From positions 1 to 64,000 of the forward strand of contig JAEXDQ010000037.1 of the NCBI GenBank assembly GCA_023401595.1: DNA of 64,000 nt, written 5' to 3'. The notes beneath the pieces were generated by a model. It did no database searches and had not been told where the DNA came from. It saw nothing but the letters and a program-made list of their open reading frames with translations. Source of the stretch: Spirochaetota bacterium. Lineage in GTDB: Bacteria > Spirochaetota > Spirochaetia > Sphaerochaetales > Sphaerochaetaceae. Shown here piece after piece: positions 26,386 through 34,039 of this stretch (positions are counted from its first letter, which is position 1; every line of letters starts with the position of its first letter). The position numbers and the translations under genes are program-made.

Positions 26386-26417
26386 CATGAGGATGGGACG
26401 GTCGTCCCATCCTCATG
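26386..26417 (+). other. Perfect intercistronic hairpin after the binding-protein gene
   Basis: A flawless 14-bp stem (CATGAGGATGGGAC with GTCCCATCCTCATG) with a GGTC loop begins 11 bp beyond the binding-protein stop. No T-run follows, so it is more likely an RNA 3'-end stabiliser or attenuator that raises binding-protein levels over permease levels. Confidence 0.75.
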
Positions 26418-26434
26418 AACAGGATATACATACT

Positions 26435-27334
26435 ATGCGAACCAAGTTCAGACCATCAGGCATCACCAGACGTGAAGCACGGGCGGGCATAGTCCTCGTA
26501 GCCCCCGCCATACTGCTCTTCATCTTCCTTAGACTGTTTCCAACGCTTTATGCGTTCTATCTCAGTTTTTCCCAGTTCAATATGGTTTCTTCACCAAAAT
26601 GGGTAGGTGCGGCGAACTATGCGAAAATGCTGACCGACACAGGTTTCCATATTTCACTTCAGAACACGCTCGTATACACCTTCTCCAACGTATTGATCAG
26701 TGCCGCCGTCGCCCTTGGCTTCGCGCTCCTACTCAACAGGAAAATCAAGGGCGTAGGAATTTTCCGGTCTATTTACTATATCCCGCAAATCACATCATGG
26801 ATCGCGCTATCCATGATTTGGACCTATCTGCTCAACCCCCCGTTCGGTCTGGTCAACTATCTGCTGAATCTTATAGGTCTTCCAAAACTAGCCTGGTTGA
26901 GTTCCCCTACCCTGGCGATGCCGACTATCATCATGATCGCTGTCTGGAGGAACGTCGGATATGACATCGTTATCTATCTCGCAGCACTGCAAGGAATACA
27001 ACCGGTACTGTTCGAAGCGGCGGAAATCGACGGAGCGAACTCATGGCAAAAGTTTTGGTATATCACATGGAGACTGCTTCTACCCACCACTACATATATC
27101 CTGATCATGACGGGGATATTCTCGTTGCAAGCCTTTGACCAGATATTCCAGATGACCATGGGAGGCCCTGCCGACGCGACGATTACCGTCGTCCTGCAAA
27201 TCTATCGGCAGGCGTTCCAGTTCGGCCAGATGGGCTACGCATGCGCCATGGCGTTCGTCCTGTTCGTAACAATTTTCATTCTCTCGGCCATCTCCCTCCG
27301 GTTCTCCGGTCAGATGTCCGGAGACGATCAATAG
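26435..27334 (+). CDS. Sugar ABC transporter permease (MalF/UgpA type)
   Basis: 299 aa with six hydrophobic segments. It has the EAA loop EAAEIDGANSWQKFWYITWRLL and the MTMGGPADATITVVLQIYRQAFQ block near the C-terminus. The start at 26435 has AGGAT upstream; the longer in-frame version begins inside the hairpin. It forms the channel with the next gene. Confidence 0.92.
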   Translation: MRTKFRPSGITRREARAGIVLVAPAILLFIFLRLFPTLYAFYLSFSQFNMVSSPKWVGAANYAKMLTDTGFHISLQNTLVYTFSNVLISAAVALGFALLLNRKIKGVGIFRSIYYIPQITSWIALSMIWTYLLNPPFGLVNYLLNLIGLPKLAWLSSPTLAMPTIIMIAVWRNVGYDIVIYLAALQGIQPVLFEAAEIDGANSWQKFWYITWRLLLPTTTYILIMTGIFSLQAFDQIFQMTMGGPADATITVVLQIYRQAFQFGQMGYACAMAFVLFVTIFILSAISLRFSGQMSGDDQ

Positions 27335-27343
27335 GAGACGGAC

Positions 27344-28213
27344 ATGATCAGAAGAAACTATTTCTCCATAGCAATCAGCTACATCCTGCTTGGACTGGGA
27401 ACTATCGTCGTACTGTTGCCGTTCGTAGTAATGATATCCACATCACTGACTCCCGTAAACGAGGTGTTCGCCTGGCCGCCGAAGCTCATACCGTCGAAAC
27501 TGATGTTCCGCAACTACCCTGATGCGATCAAAGCAATCGACTTCGGCCGATACTACTTGAACAGCGTCATCATCACCTGTACCGCGACGGTCATATCCCT
27601 GGCGCTGAACTCGGCGGCGGGATATGCCCTGGCAAAACTACGTTTCCCGGGCAAGAAGATCGCGTTCCTGTTCATACTCGGAACCATCATGATTCCTGTC
27701 CAGGTCACGATGATTCCGGTGTTCATCATGTTCAGAAAATTTCCGTTCGCCGGCGGCAACAACTTTTTCGGACAGGGAGGAATCGGACTTATAGACTCCT
27801 ATCTGGCGCTGATCCTTCCAAACATGGCGACGACGATGGGCATCTACCTGCTTCGGGAATTTTTCAAGAGCCTCCCAAACGAGTTGCTACAAGCTGCCCG
27901 TGTCGACGGTTCGTCGGAATACAGGACCTTTTTCGAAATCTGCCTTCCTCTCTCAGGTCCAGGTCTGATTGCTTCGGGAATTTTCAACTTCACGAATTCA
28001 TGGAACGATTTTCTCTGGCCGCTCATTATGACGGTCACGCCGAAAATGCGAACCATACAACTAGGCCTCAGCCAATACCAAGGTCAGTATTTCACCGATT
28101 GGCATCTGATGATGGCCGCGACATTGATGTCGTGTCTCCCTATTCTGGTTCTGTACTGCATATTCCAGAAAGGGTTTGTCGAAGGTATCAGCAGCACCGG
28201 TATCAAGGGCTGA
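27344..28213 (+). CDS. Sugar ABC transporter permease (MalG/UgpE type)
   Basis: 289 aa with six hydrophobic segments. The EAA loop is present in a divergent form, QAARVDGSSEYRTFFEICLPL, and the N-terminal PFVVMISTSLTP block is typical. It starts 9 bp after the preceding permease. No ATPase gene follows, as in the operon at 16-20 kb. Confidence 0.92.
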   Translation: MIRRNYFSIAISYILLGLGTIVVLLPFVVMISTSLTPVNEVFAWPPKLIPSKLMFRNYPDAIKAIDFGRYYLNSVIITCTATVISLALNSAAGYALAKLRFPGKKIAFLFILGTIMIPVQVTMIPVFIMFRKFPFAGGNNFFGQGGIGLIDSYLALILPNMATTMGIYLLREFFKSLPNELLQAARVDGSSEYRTFFEICLPLSGPGLIASGIFNFTNSWNDFLWPLIMTVTPKMRTIQLGLSQYQGQYFTDWHLMMAATLMSCLPILVLYCIFQKGFVEGISSTGIKG

Positions 28214-28280
28214 CAAGAAATTCAATCCATATGAGCGATTCCCGCCCATATCATATCGAAACCATTATGAGGAGAAACAC

Positions 28281-29378
28281 ATGAAAATCACACAAGTCGA
28301 AGCGATTCCCGTCATTATTCCGTTTAATACTGATTGGAAAATCTCCACTATCAATGATTTTGGCGGAGGGTACGTGGTGCTGAAACTCCATACCGACGAA
28401 GGCATCACCGGCATCGGAGAGATTGGTCGTTGGTTCGAGGGGGAATGCCCTTCGGATATAGTCAATACCTGCCTCAATTTCTTCGCCCCGATTCTGCAGG
28501 CAGCACCGGACCCGATGAACATAAACGCTATCATGAACCAGTTCCGGTGTACGAGGGAACGGAGATTTTCCAAAGCGCTGGTCGATATCGCCCTTCATGA
28601 TTTGAAAGCCAAAAAGCTCGGAGTCCCTGTCTATCAATTGCTAGGTGGTGCGTATCGTGACCGAATTCCCGTTTGCCAGAGCCTCGGAATCAAGAGCAGG
28701 GAGGCGATACAGAAGGATCTTGACCTCTACCTGAGCCAAGGGTTCAAAGCGTTCAAAATCAAGATCGGCACCGATTATGATTTCGATGTCAAGCTGGTCA
28801 GGATGATCAGGGAGATTGTAGGACCGGATATACAGCTACGGGTCGATGCGAACGAGGGTTATTTCGGAACGACCTGTATCGCCGCACTCCAGGAGATGGA
28901 AAAATGCAACCTTACGCTGATTGAACAGCCGACCTCCCATATCCATATGTCTACGCTCAAGAGCATCAGGAACGCTCTGCATACCCCGTTGCTCGCCTGT
29001 GAATCGGCGATGACTCCCGAAGCCACTTACGAGACTATTGTGAACGGCGCGGCGGACATCATCAACATCAAGATCGGCAGACCTATGGGATTCATCGGTT
29101 CCAAGCAGATGGAGGCTGTGGCGATGGCCGCGGGACTTCCGGTTTGCATAGGGACGATGCTGGAGATGGGAGTCGGCACAGCGGCATGCGCACATCTCGC
29201 GGCAAGCGTCCGGGATTTTGTCGACACCTCCGACATCACAGGGCCTACCCTGTTGGTCGATGATATCGTAACCACACCGCTCACTTATAAGGACGGGTAT
29301 CTGGAGGTTCCTCAAGGCGTCGGACTGGGCGTGGAAATCGACGAGGACAAGCTGCAGTACTATCGCTTGGATAAATAG
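28281..29378 (+). CDS. Enolase-superfamily enzyme, mandelate racemase/muconate lactonizing (MLE) type
   Basis: 365 aa. An N-terminal capping domain (residues 1-125) is joined to a barrel with the acid-base KIKIG motif (K-x-K). Metal ligands are Asp in RVDANEG, Glu in LIEQPT and Glu in ACESAM, with the second-face lysine in INIKIGRPMG. A lysine on each face is the MLE subgroup pattern, which covers cycloisomerases, dipeptide epimerases and acid-sugar enzymes. In a sugar-import operon, an epimerase or dehydratase of a sugar-derived acid or lactone is plausible, but the exact reaction cannot be read. GAGGAGA precedes the ATG at 28281. Confidence 0.9.
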   Translation: MKITQVEAIPVIIPFNTDWKISTINDFGGGYVVLKLHTDEGITGIGEIGRWFEGECPSDIVNTCLNFFAPILQAAPDPMNINAIMNQFRCTRERRFSKALVDIALHDLKAKKLGVPVYQLLGGAYRDRIPVCQSLGIKSREAIQKDLDLYLSQGFKAFKIKIGTDYDFDVKLVRMIREIVGPDIQLRVDANEGYFGTTCIAALQEMEKCNLTLIEQPTSHIHMSTLKSIRNALHTPLLACESAMTPEATYETIVNGAADIINIKIGRPMGFIGSKQMEAVAMAAGLPVCIGTMLEMGVGTAACAHLAASVRDFVDTSDITGPTLLVDDIVTTPLTYKDGYLEVPQGVGLGVEIDEDKLQYYRLDK

Positions 29379-29398
29379 GTTGACATTGTGGAGGGAGT

Positions 29399-29935
29399 AT
29401 GAAGATAGCAATCGGCAACGACCATGGCGGATATCGTCTTAAACAACCGATCATCGACCAGCTCCGGTCGATGGGTCATGAAGTGATCGACTACGGCTCA
29501 TATTCCGAAGCGATAGTACGTTATCCGTACTATGCGGCGAAGGTTTGCAGAGCCATCCAACTTGGAGAGGCGGACCGAGGTATCCTGATTTGTTCTACCG
29601 GCATCGGAATGTCGATCGTCGCGAACAAATACAAGGGGATCAGAGCCGCGCTTTGCTATTCCACATACCAGGGGATGGCGACAGCCCTGCATAACAAGTC
29701 GAACATCCTGTGCTTCGGAGGCAGGTGCCTTGGAGACTATGAAGCTTTGGACATCGTAAGAACCTGGCTCTCGACAAAATATGAGGGGGGTCGCCACGAC
29801 ATCTCCCTCCACATCATCGATGAGATAGAGGAAGTGAATTTCACCGAAATGGAAACTGAATGGGAAACGCAGAATGAAGATGATGAACGAATCGAACCAC
29901 GAGATACGGAAAACTCCTGTTATTATAGACACTGA
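29399..29935 (+). CDS. RpiB/LacAB-family sugar-phosphate isomerase
   Basis: 178 aa. It has NDHGGYRLK at the N-terminus (phosphate and ring-opening residues), the Cys-containing ICSTGIGMSIVANK active-site loop with its general-base cysteine, and LCFGGRCLG. Ribose-5-phosphate isomerase B proteins are usually about 150 aa. The extra acidic tail (about residues 145-178) runs 62 bp into the next gene, an unusually long overlap. It probably isomerises the sugar phosphate released by the pathway. Confidence 0.9.
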   Translation: MKIAIGNDHGGYRLKQPIIDQLRSMGHEVIDYGSYSEAIVRYPYYAAKVCRAIQLGEADRGILICSTGIGMSIVANKYKGIRAALCYSTYQGMATALHNKSNILCFGGRCLGDYEALDIVRTWLSTKYEGGRHDISLHIIDEIEEVNFTEMETEWETQNEDDERIEPRDTENSCYYRH

Positions 29936-30893
29936 CCCCGGAGTCGATGACTTGGTATCGATCCTGTGGGCGTTGTCGGTCCCGAAATTGGATATACGGG
30001 CAATTACCGTGACAAACGGGAATGTCGGCATAGACCGCTGCGTCAAGAACGCACTACGGGCCTTGGAACTGTGTGGCCGGCAGGATATTCCAGTATACAG
30101 AGGCGCCTACAGACCATTTCTGAAACCGGTGATCGACGCAGGCTGGTACCATGGAGCCGACGGACTAGGCGATATTGGATTGCCAGAACCGACCTTGAGG
30201 GAATCCCCCGGTTATGCGGCGCAACGAATGGCTGATATCGCCATAGCGTCCCCGGAACCTGTCACGATCCTTGCGCTGGCTCCCTTGACCAACCTAGCCA
30301 TGGCGATCCTGCTGGAACCCAAGCTGGCGGAACATGTGGAAAAAATCATATTCATGGGAGGAGCCGTCCAATGCGAGGGCAATGAATCCCCTCGGGCCAG
30401 TTATAATGTCAAGGTTGACTCTGAAGCGGCGAAAGTAGTGTATTCCAGTGGTATCCCTATTGTACAAGTCGGGCTCGATGTATGCGACCTGGTGACACAG
30501 GATTTCAGAGACCTCGACAAGATCGTCGCAACCGGCGGAAGGATCGGGAATCTCCTGGGAGCCCTGCTCTACAAAAGGAAGGATCGAGTCACCAAGCCGA
30601 TCCTCGACATCGACGGCAATGAGCTGGAATCGCCGTTTCCCCTCCGCAAGGAGGGTATCGGCCTGAACGACCTGACGGCCACCGGTTATCTCATCAATCC
30701 CTCATGGTTCGATACCCGGAGCGTCTGGATTGACATAGAGACGTCCGGTATTTGCGATGGAGAGACGGTAGCGGATTTCATGGGATTACGCGGTCATAAG
30801 CCGAACACAGAATTCGCTTGCGGCGTCGATTGCAAGGCGCTCGTCTCACAATGGGTGGAGGATATGAGCAGGTTCTCCTTGGAACATAGATAA
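29874..30893 (+). CDS. Nucleoside hydrolase-like protein, paralogue 1
   Basis: 339 aa of the inosine-uridine-preferring nucleoside hydrolase fold. The calcium-binding DTDPGVDD is at residues 19-26, with NGNVGIDRCVKNA, LAPLTNLAMAI, FMGGAV and VQVGLDVCDLVT. Two catalytic positions differ from textbook members: the AEFN motif reads ASYN (PRASYNVKVD), and the proton-donor His before the last calcium Asp is Asn in IGLNDLTAT. The enzyme may therefore cleave an unusual N- or O-glycoside. It overlaps the RpiB-like gene by 62 bp. Ribosome-site evidence for 29874 is weak; ATGs at 29880 and 29883 are alternatives. Confidence 0.85.
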   Translation: MKMMNESNHEIRKTPVIIDTDPGVDDLVSILWALSVPKLDIRAITVTNGNVGIDRCVKNALRALELCGRQDIPVYRGAYRPFLKPVIDAGWYHGADGLGDIGLPEPTLRESPGYAAQRMADIAIASPEPVTILALAPLTNLAMAILLEPKLAEHVEKIIFMGGAVQCEGNESPRASYNVKVDSEAAKVVYSSGIPIVQVGLDVCDLVTQDFRDLDKIVATGGRIGNLLGALLYKRKDRVTKPILDIDGNELESPFPLRKEGIGLNDLTATGYLINPSWFDTRSVWIDIETSGICDGETVADFMGLRGHKPNTEFACGVDCKALVSQWVEDMSRFSLEHR

Positions 30894-30925
30894 TGGTCGG
30901 AGAAGTCCGCCAAAGGAAGTAATAC

Positions 30926-31930
30926 ATGCATGAAAAAAAACCTATCATCATCGATACTGATCCGGGCGACGATGATGCCGCGTCCTTGCTTTGGATTCTG
31001 GCCAATCCCACGTGTTACGATATATTGGGTATTACCGTGACTAACGGGAACGTCGGTGTCGACAAATGCGCGATCAATGCGCTCCGGACAATCGAGATAG
31101 CGGGCCGAAGTGAAATTCCCGTATACCTTGGGGCGTACCGCCCGCTAGTGCGGCCCAGCATTGAGGCTAGTTGGATACACGGCAAGGACGGTTTCGGCGA
31201 TCTTGGATTTCCTTTACCACAGGTCGCCCCTTCTCCAGGTCATGCGGCGGTCGAGATGATCCGCATGGCAAAGGAATCTGAACATCAAGTCACGATCCTT
31301 GCCTTGGGTCCTCTCACCAACGTAGCCATGGCGATCTTGCTTGACAATGAATTCGCATCCCACGTGAAGGAAATCATATTCATGGGCGGCGCTGTCAGGG
31401 TTTCCGGCAACCAAGCGCCACGTGCGAGCTATAACGTGATGGTAGATCCAGAAGCGGCGAAAGTCATCTATAACAGCGGAATACCGGTTGTTCAAGTAGG
31501 CCTCGACGTCTGCGACCTAGTAACCCAGGAGGTCTCGGACCTTGACCGAATCTCCGCGGCAAAAACCGCTGTAACGGATTTCCTGACGAGACTGTTGAGT
31601 TTCCGCAGGGAAAAGGCTGAAAAGGTGATCAAGGACGCTGCAGGCAAAATCGTACGAACCATCAAAGCTTCCGAACAGGTGTCCGGTCGCAAAGATGGAA
31701 TCGGCCTGAACGATTTGACGGCTACTGCGTATCTGATAGAACCGTCGTGGTTCAAGACCATGTTCGTCGCAGCCGATGTCGCGATTGGCGGGATTTGCGA
31801 TGGAGAAACAGTCATAGACTACAAAGGGCTCTGGGGAAAAGAACCGAATATCCATTTTGCTTTTGACGTCAGTTCCAGAGCGGTAGTCGAACGCTGGATT
31901 TCCGACATGGTCGCTTTCAAACCCCGCTAG
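30926..31930 (+). CDS. Nucleoside hydrolase-like protein, paralogue 2
   Basis: 334 aa, clearly a tandem-duplication partner of the preceding gene, with shared blocks NGNVG, GAYRP, PLTN, FMGGAV, PRASYNV, VVQVGLDVCDLVTQ and KDGIGLNDLTAT. Its calcium loop is DTDPGDDD (residues 10-17). It has the same ASYN and Asn-for-His changes as its neighbour, so the change is a property of the lineage rather than decay. Both copies are intact, implying distinct or heteromeric roles. AAGGAAG precedes the ATG at 30926. The gene is the last of the operon and is followed by a terminator. Confidence 0.86.
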   Translation: MHEKKPIIIDTDPGDDDAASLLWILANPTCYDILGITVTNGNVGVDKCAINALRTIEIAGRSEIPVYLGAYRPLVRPSIEASWIHGKDGFGDLGFPLPQVAPSPGHAAVEMIRMAKESEHQVTILALGPLTNVAMAILLDNEFASHVKEIIFMGGAVRVSGNQAPRASYNVMVDPEAAKVIYNSGIPVVQVGLDVCDLVTQEVSDLDRISAAKTAVTDFLTRLLSFRREKAEKVIKDAAGKIVRTIKASEQVSGRKDGIGLNDLTATAYLIEPSWFKTMFVAADVAIGGICDGETVIDYKGLWGKEPNIHFAFDVSSRAVVERWISDMVAFKPR

Positions 31931-31953
31931 GTCATTTTCGAATATTCGCCCAC

Positions 31954-31993
31954 ATGCCGATAGGAGAAGGATAAGCTTTCCTCCTATCGGCAT
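31954..31993 (+). terminator. Intrinsic terminator-like hairpin ending the GntR-controlled operon
   Basis: A perfect 13-bp stem (ATGCCGATAGGAG with CTCCTATCGGCAT) with a 14-nt loop lies 24 bp after the last stop codon. It is followed by a moderately T-rich stretch. Confidence 0.75.
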
Positions 31994-32143
31994 CACAATT
32001 TTCCGAATTGTAGTTTATTTTTCATAATGCAATTATCATTCCTAGCTAGGAATATAAATTCCATCATTTATATAACAACCAAGTAATTTCCCCAGGATTC
32101 TTTCCTTGTGGGTTATGTGCTACAATACGGACGGAGGAAACCG

Positions 32144-32812
32144 ATGAGATTCTCGACGACGGACCTGTTCGACCTGGCGCATTCCCTTGCGGCGACGCTG
32201 CTTTCACATAAAAAGTACCCGTGGGAGGCGCTGGCGGAACTCAAAGAGTTCATAGTCCAAACGGGAGAGGAGCTGCCGATAGAAAAATATGAAGAAGTAG
32301 CGGAACACGTCTGGGTGGCGAAGAACGCCAATGTGGCGCGATCCGCGTTTCTCGGCGCCCCACTCATTATCGGAGAACGAACAGAAATCCGCCACTGTGC
32401 ATATATCAGAGGTTCGGTGCTTGTCGGAAACGACTGTGTCGTTGGCAACTCCACAGAGTTGAAGAACTCGATCCTGTTCGACGGAGTACAGGCCCCCCAC
32501 TTCAACTATGTCGGAGACAGCATCCTCGGTCATCTGGCCCATCTTGGAGCGGGAACGATCACCAGCAACGTCAAGTCGGACAAGTCCTCCGTGACGATAC
32601 GGGACAAGGCGACTGGTGAAAACTTCGAGACGGAGCTGTGGAAGCTCGGCGCGTTGGTCGGAGACGGGGTTGAGATCGGCTGCAACTGCGTACTGAACCC
32701 GGGAACGGTCGTCGGGCGGAACACAAGCGTCTATCCGCTGACCAGCGTGCGGGGCGTGATACCTTCCGACGCCATAGTCAAAGACGCAGCAACCATCATT
32801 AAAAAGCGGTAG
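32144..32812 (+). CDS. Left-handed beta-helix (hexapeptide-repeat) nucleotidyl/acyltransferase-like protein
   Basis: 222 aa. Residues from about 55 show imperfect hexapeptide repeats (for example AFLGAPLIIGERTEIRHCAY and GSVLVGNDCVVGNSTEL), then HFNYVGDSILG, GAGTITSN and NPGTVVGRNTSVYP. This is the pattern of the GlmU C-terminal domain and of stand-alone sugar-1-phosphate relatives. The nucleotidyltransferase half is absent; residues 1-50 are a helical lead. An acyltransferase on an amino-sugar phosphate is possible, but a structural homologue without that activity cannot be excluded. GGAGGAAAC lies before the ATG at 32144. It is a single gene, 213 bp after the previous operon. Confidence 0.75.
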   Translation: MRFSTTDLFDLAHSLAATLLSHKKYPWEALAELKEFIVQTGEELPIEKYEEVAEHVWVAKNANVARSAFLGAPLIIGERTEIRHCAYIRGSVLVGNDCVVGNSTELKNSILFDGVQAPHFNYVGDSILGHLAHLGAGTITSNVKSDKSSVTIRDKATGENFETELWKLGALVGDGVEIGCNCVLNPGTVVGRNTSVYPLTSVRGVIPSDAIVKDAATIIKKR

Positions 32813-32973
32813 CGTCGCGAAACCAAATCTCATGACGTCCAGCTCGATGCCTTTTCATAGCGGAAACAATCGAAAAGTACATACGATGTATATCTGCTTC
32901 CACAAGAAACATTGGCGAACATCCATTTTGCCTATGCGATAAAACAATGCTGATGTTTCTTCATATAGAATTC

Positions 32974-33034
32974 TTGACAAATGGGAAAAATCATGTTTTT
33001 CTAAAATTAGAAAATAGTTTTCTTATATAGAAAA
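32974..33034 (+). promoter_or_regulatory. TTGACA box and two TTTTCT/AGAAAA palindromes upstream of TRAP module 1
   Basis: A consensus TTGACA (32974-32979) is followed by TTTTCTAA-AA-TTAGAAAA (32997-33014) and TTTTCT-TATAT-AGAAAA (33018-33034). The -10 box is unclear; TAAAAT at 33002 would have a long spacer. The palindromes lie between the -35 box and the ATG at 33071, as expected for repressor sites, possibly of the IclR protein encoded downstream. Confidence 0.55.
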
Positions 33035-33070
33035 TTACAAACCCAAATTTATGTTTTCACGGAGGGCGTC

Positions 33071-34039
33071 ATGAAAAAAACTCTGGTTCTGTTGTGCATC
33101 GTGTTGCTTACCGGTTCATTGGTGTTCGCCGGAGGTACCGGCGAAGTCGCAGGGAACAGACCTTCCCAGATCGCTATTGCGACGGCAGGTACCGGTGGGG
33201 CCTATTATCCCGTCGGAGTCGGTTTGTCTGAAATTCTGGTGAAGAGCCTGCCGGGTCTCAGCGTAAGCGTTGAAGTCACCGGAGGTACCGTGGAGAATCC
33301 AGGACTCGTCGATATCGGAGACTGTGAAATCGGAATCGCGAACTCAGACATGGCGTTTTTCGCAATGGAGGGAACCACCCCCTTCGACCGCAAGCACCAG
33401 AACCTCCGAGGGTTCATCAACGGCATGGCTCCTGGCGTCGTGCATTATGCGGTGTTGGCGAATTCCGGAATCGATTCGTTGGAAGATCTGGTTGGCAAAA
33501 GGATTGCGGTAGGCCCCCAGGGGAACAGCACCTCGCTCTTCCTGGAGAAAGTCCTGAACCTGCTGGGTTACAAATGGTCTGACATCACTCCCAGCTATCT
33601 CTCCTTCAGCGAAGGAATGCAAGCTCTCGCCGACGGCAAGGTAGACATGGCTATCGCGTCCGCAGGACCTCCCGTCAGCGCGGTCCAGGAACTTGCGGCG
33701 TCCGGCAAGAAATTCAAGCTTCTGGAGTTCAACGATGAATTCAGAGCCAAGTTCCTCAAAGCCTATCCGTACTACATCGCCTATGACATTCCAAAGAAAA
33801 CCTATGGCCTGCCGGAGGATACCCAGACAGTCGCTACGACGAACATGCTCATGGTCAATGCGAATCTCAGCGAAGAATTCGTCTATGACATGACAAAGGC
33901 GGTATTTGAGAATTTCGATTCGCTTGTAGCGGCGGCCCCCGCCACTGCGACCATCACATTGGAGGATGCGCCGAACACCAGCATCCCATTGCATGAAGGC
34001 GCCGCGAAATACTATCGCGAACAGGGAGTACTGAACTGA
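33071..34039 (+). CDS. TAXI-family TRAP transporter solute-binding protein (module 1)
   Basis: 322 aa. A secretion leader ends in LVFAGG. The mature chain opens with the TAXI hallmark ATAGTGGAYYPVGVGL, then VEVTGGTVENPGLVDIGDCEIGIANSDMAF, GKRIAVGPQGNST and the C-terminal PLHEGAAKYYREQG. TAXI proteins feed a fused TRAP permease with glutamate-like or other small organic acids. The next gene, a 4TM/12TM permease, starts at the stop codon. GGAGGG precedes the ATG. Confidence 0.93.
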   Translation: MKKTLVLLCIVLLTGSLVFAGGTGEVAGNRPSQIAIATAGTGGAYYPVGVGLSEILVKSLPGLSVSVEVTGGTVENPGLVDIGDCEIGIANSDMAFFAMEGTTPFDRKHQNLRGFINGMAPGVVHYAVLANSGIDSLEDLVGKRIAVGPQGNSTSLFLEKVLNLLGYKWSDITPSYLSFSEGMQALADGKVDMAIASAGPPVSAVQELAASGKKFKLLEFNDEFRAKFLKAYPYYIAYDIPKKTYGLPEDTQTVATTNMLMVNANLSEEFVYDMTKAVFENFDSLVAAAPATATITLEDAPNTSIPLHEGAAKYYREQGVLN

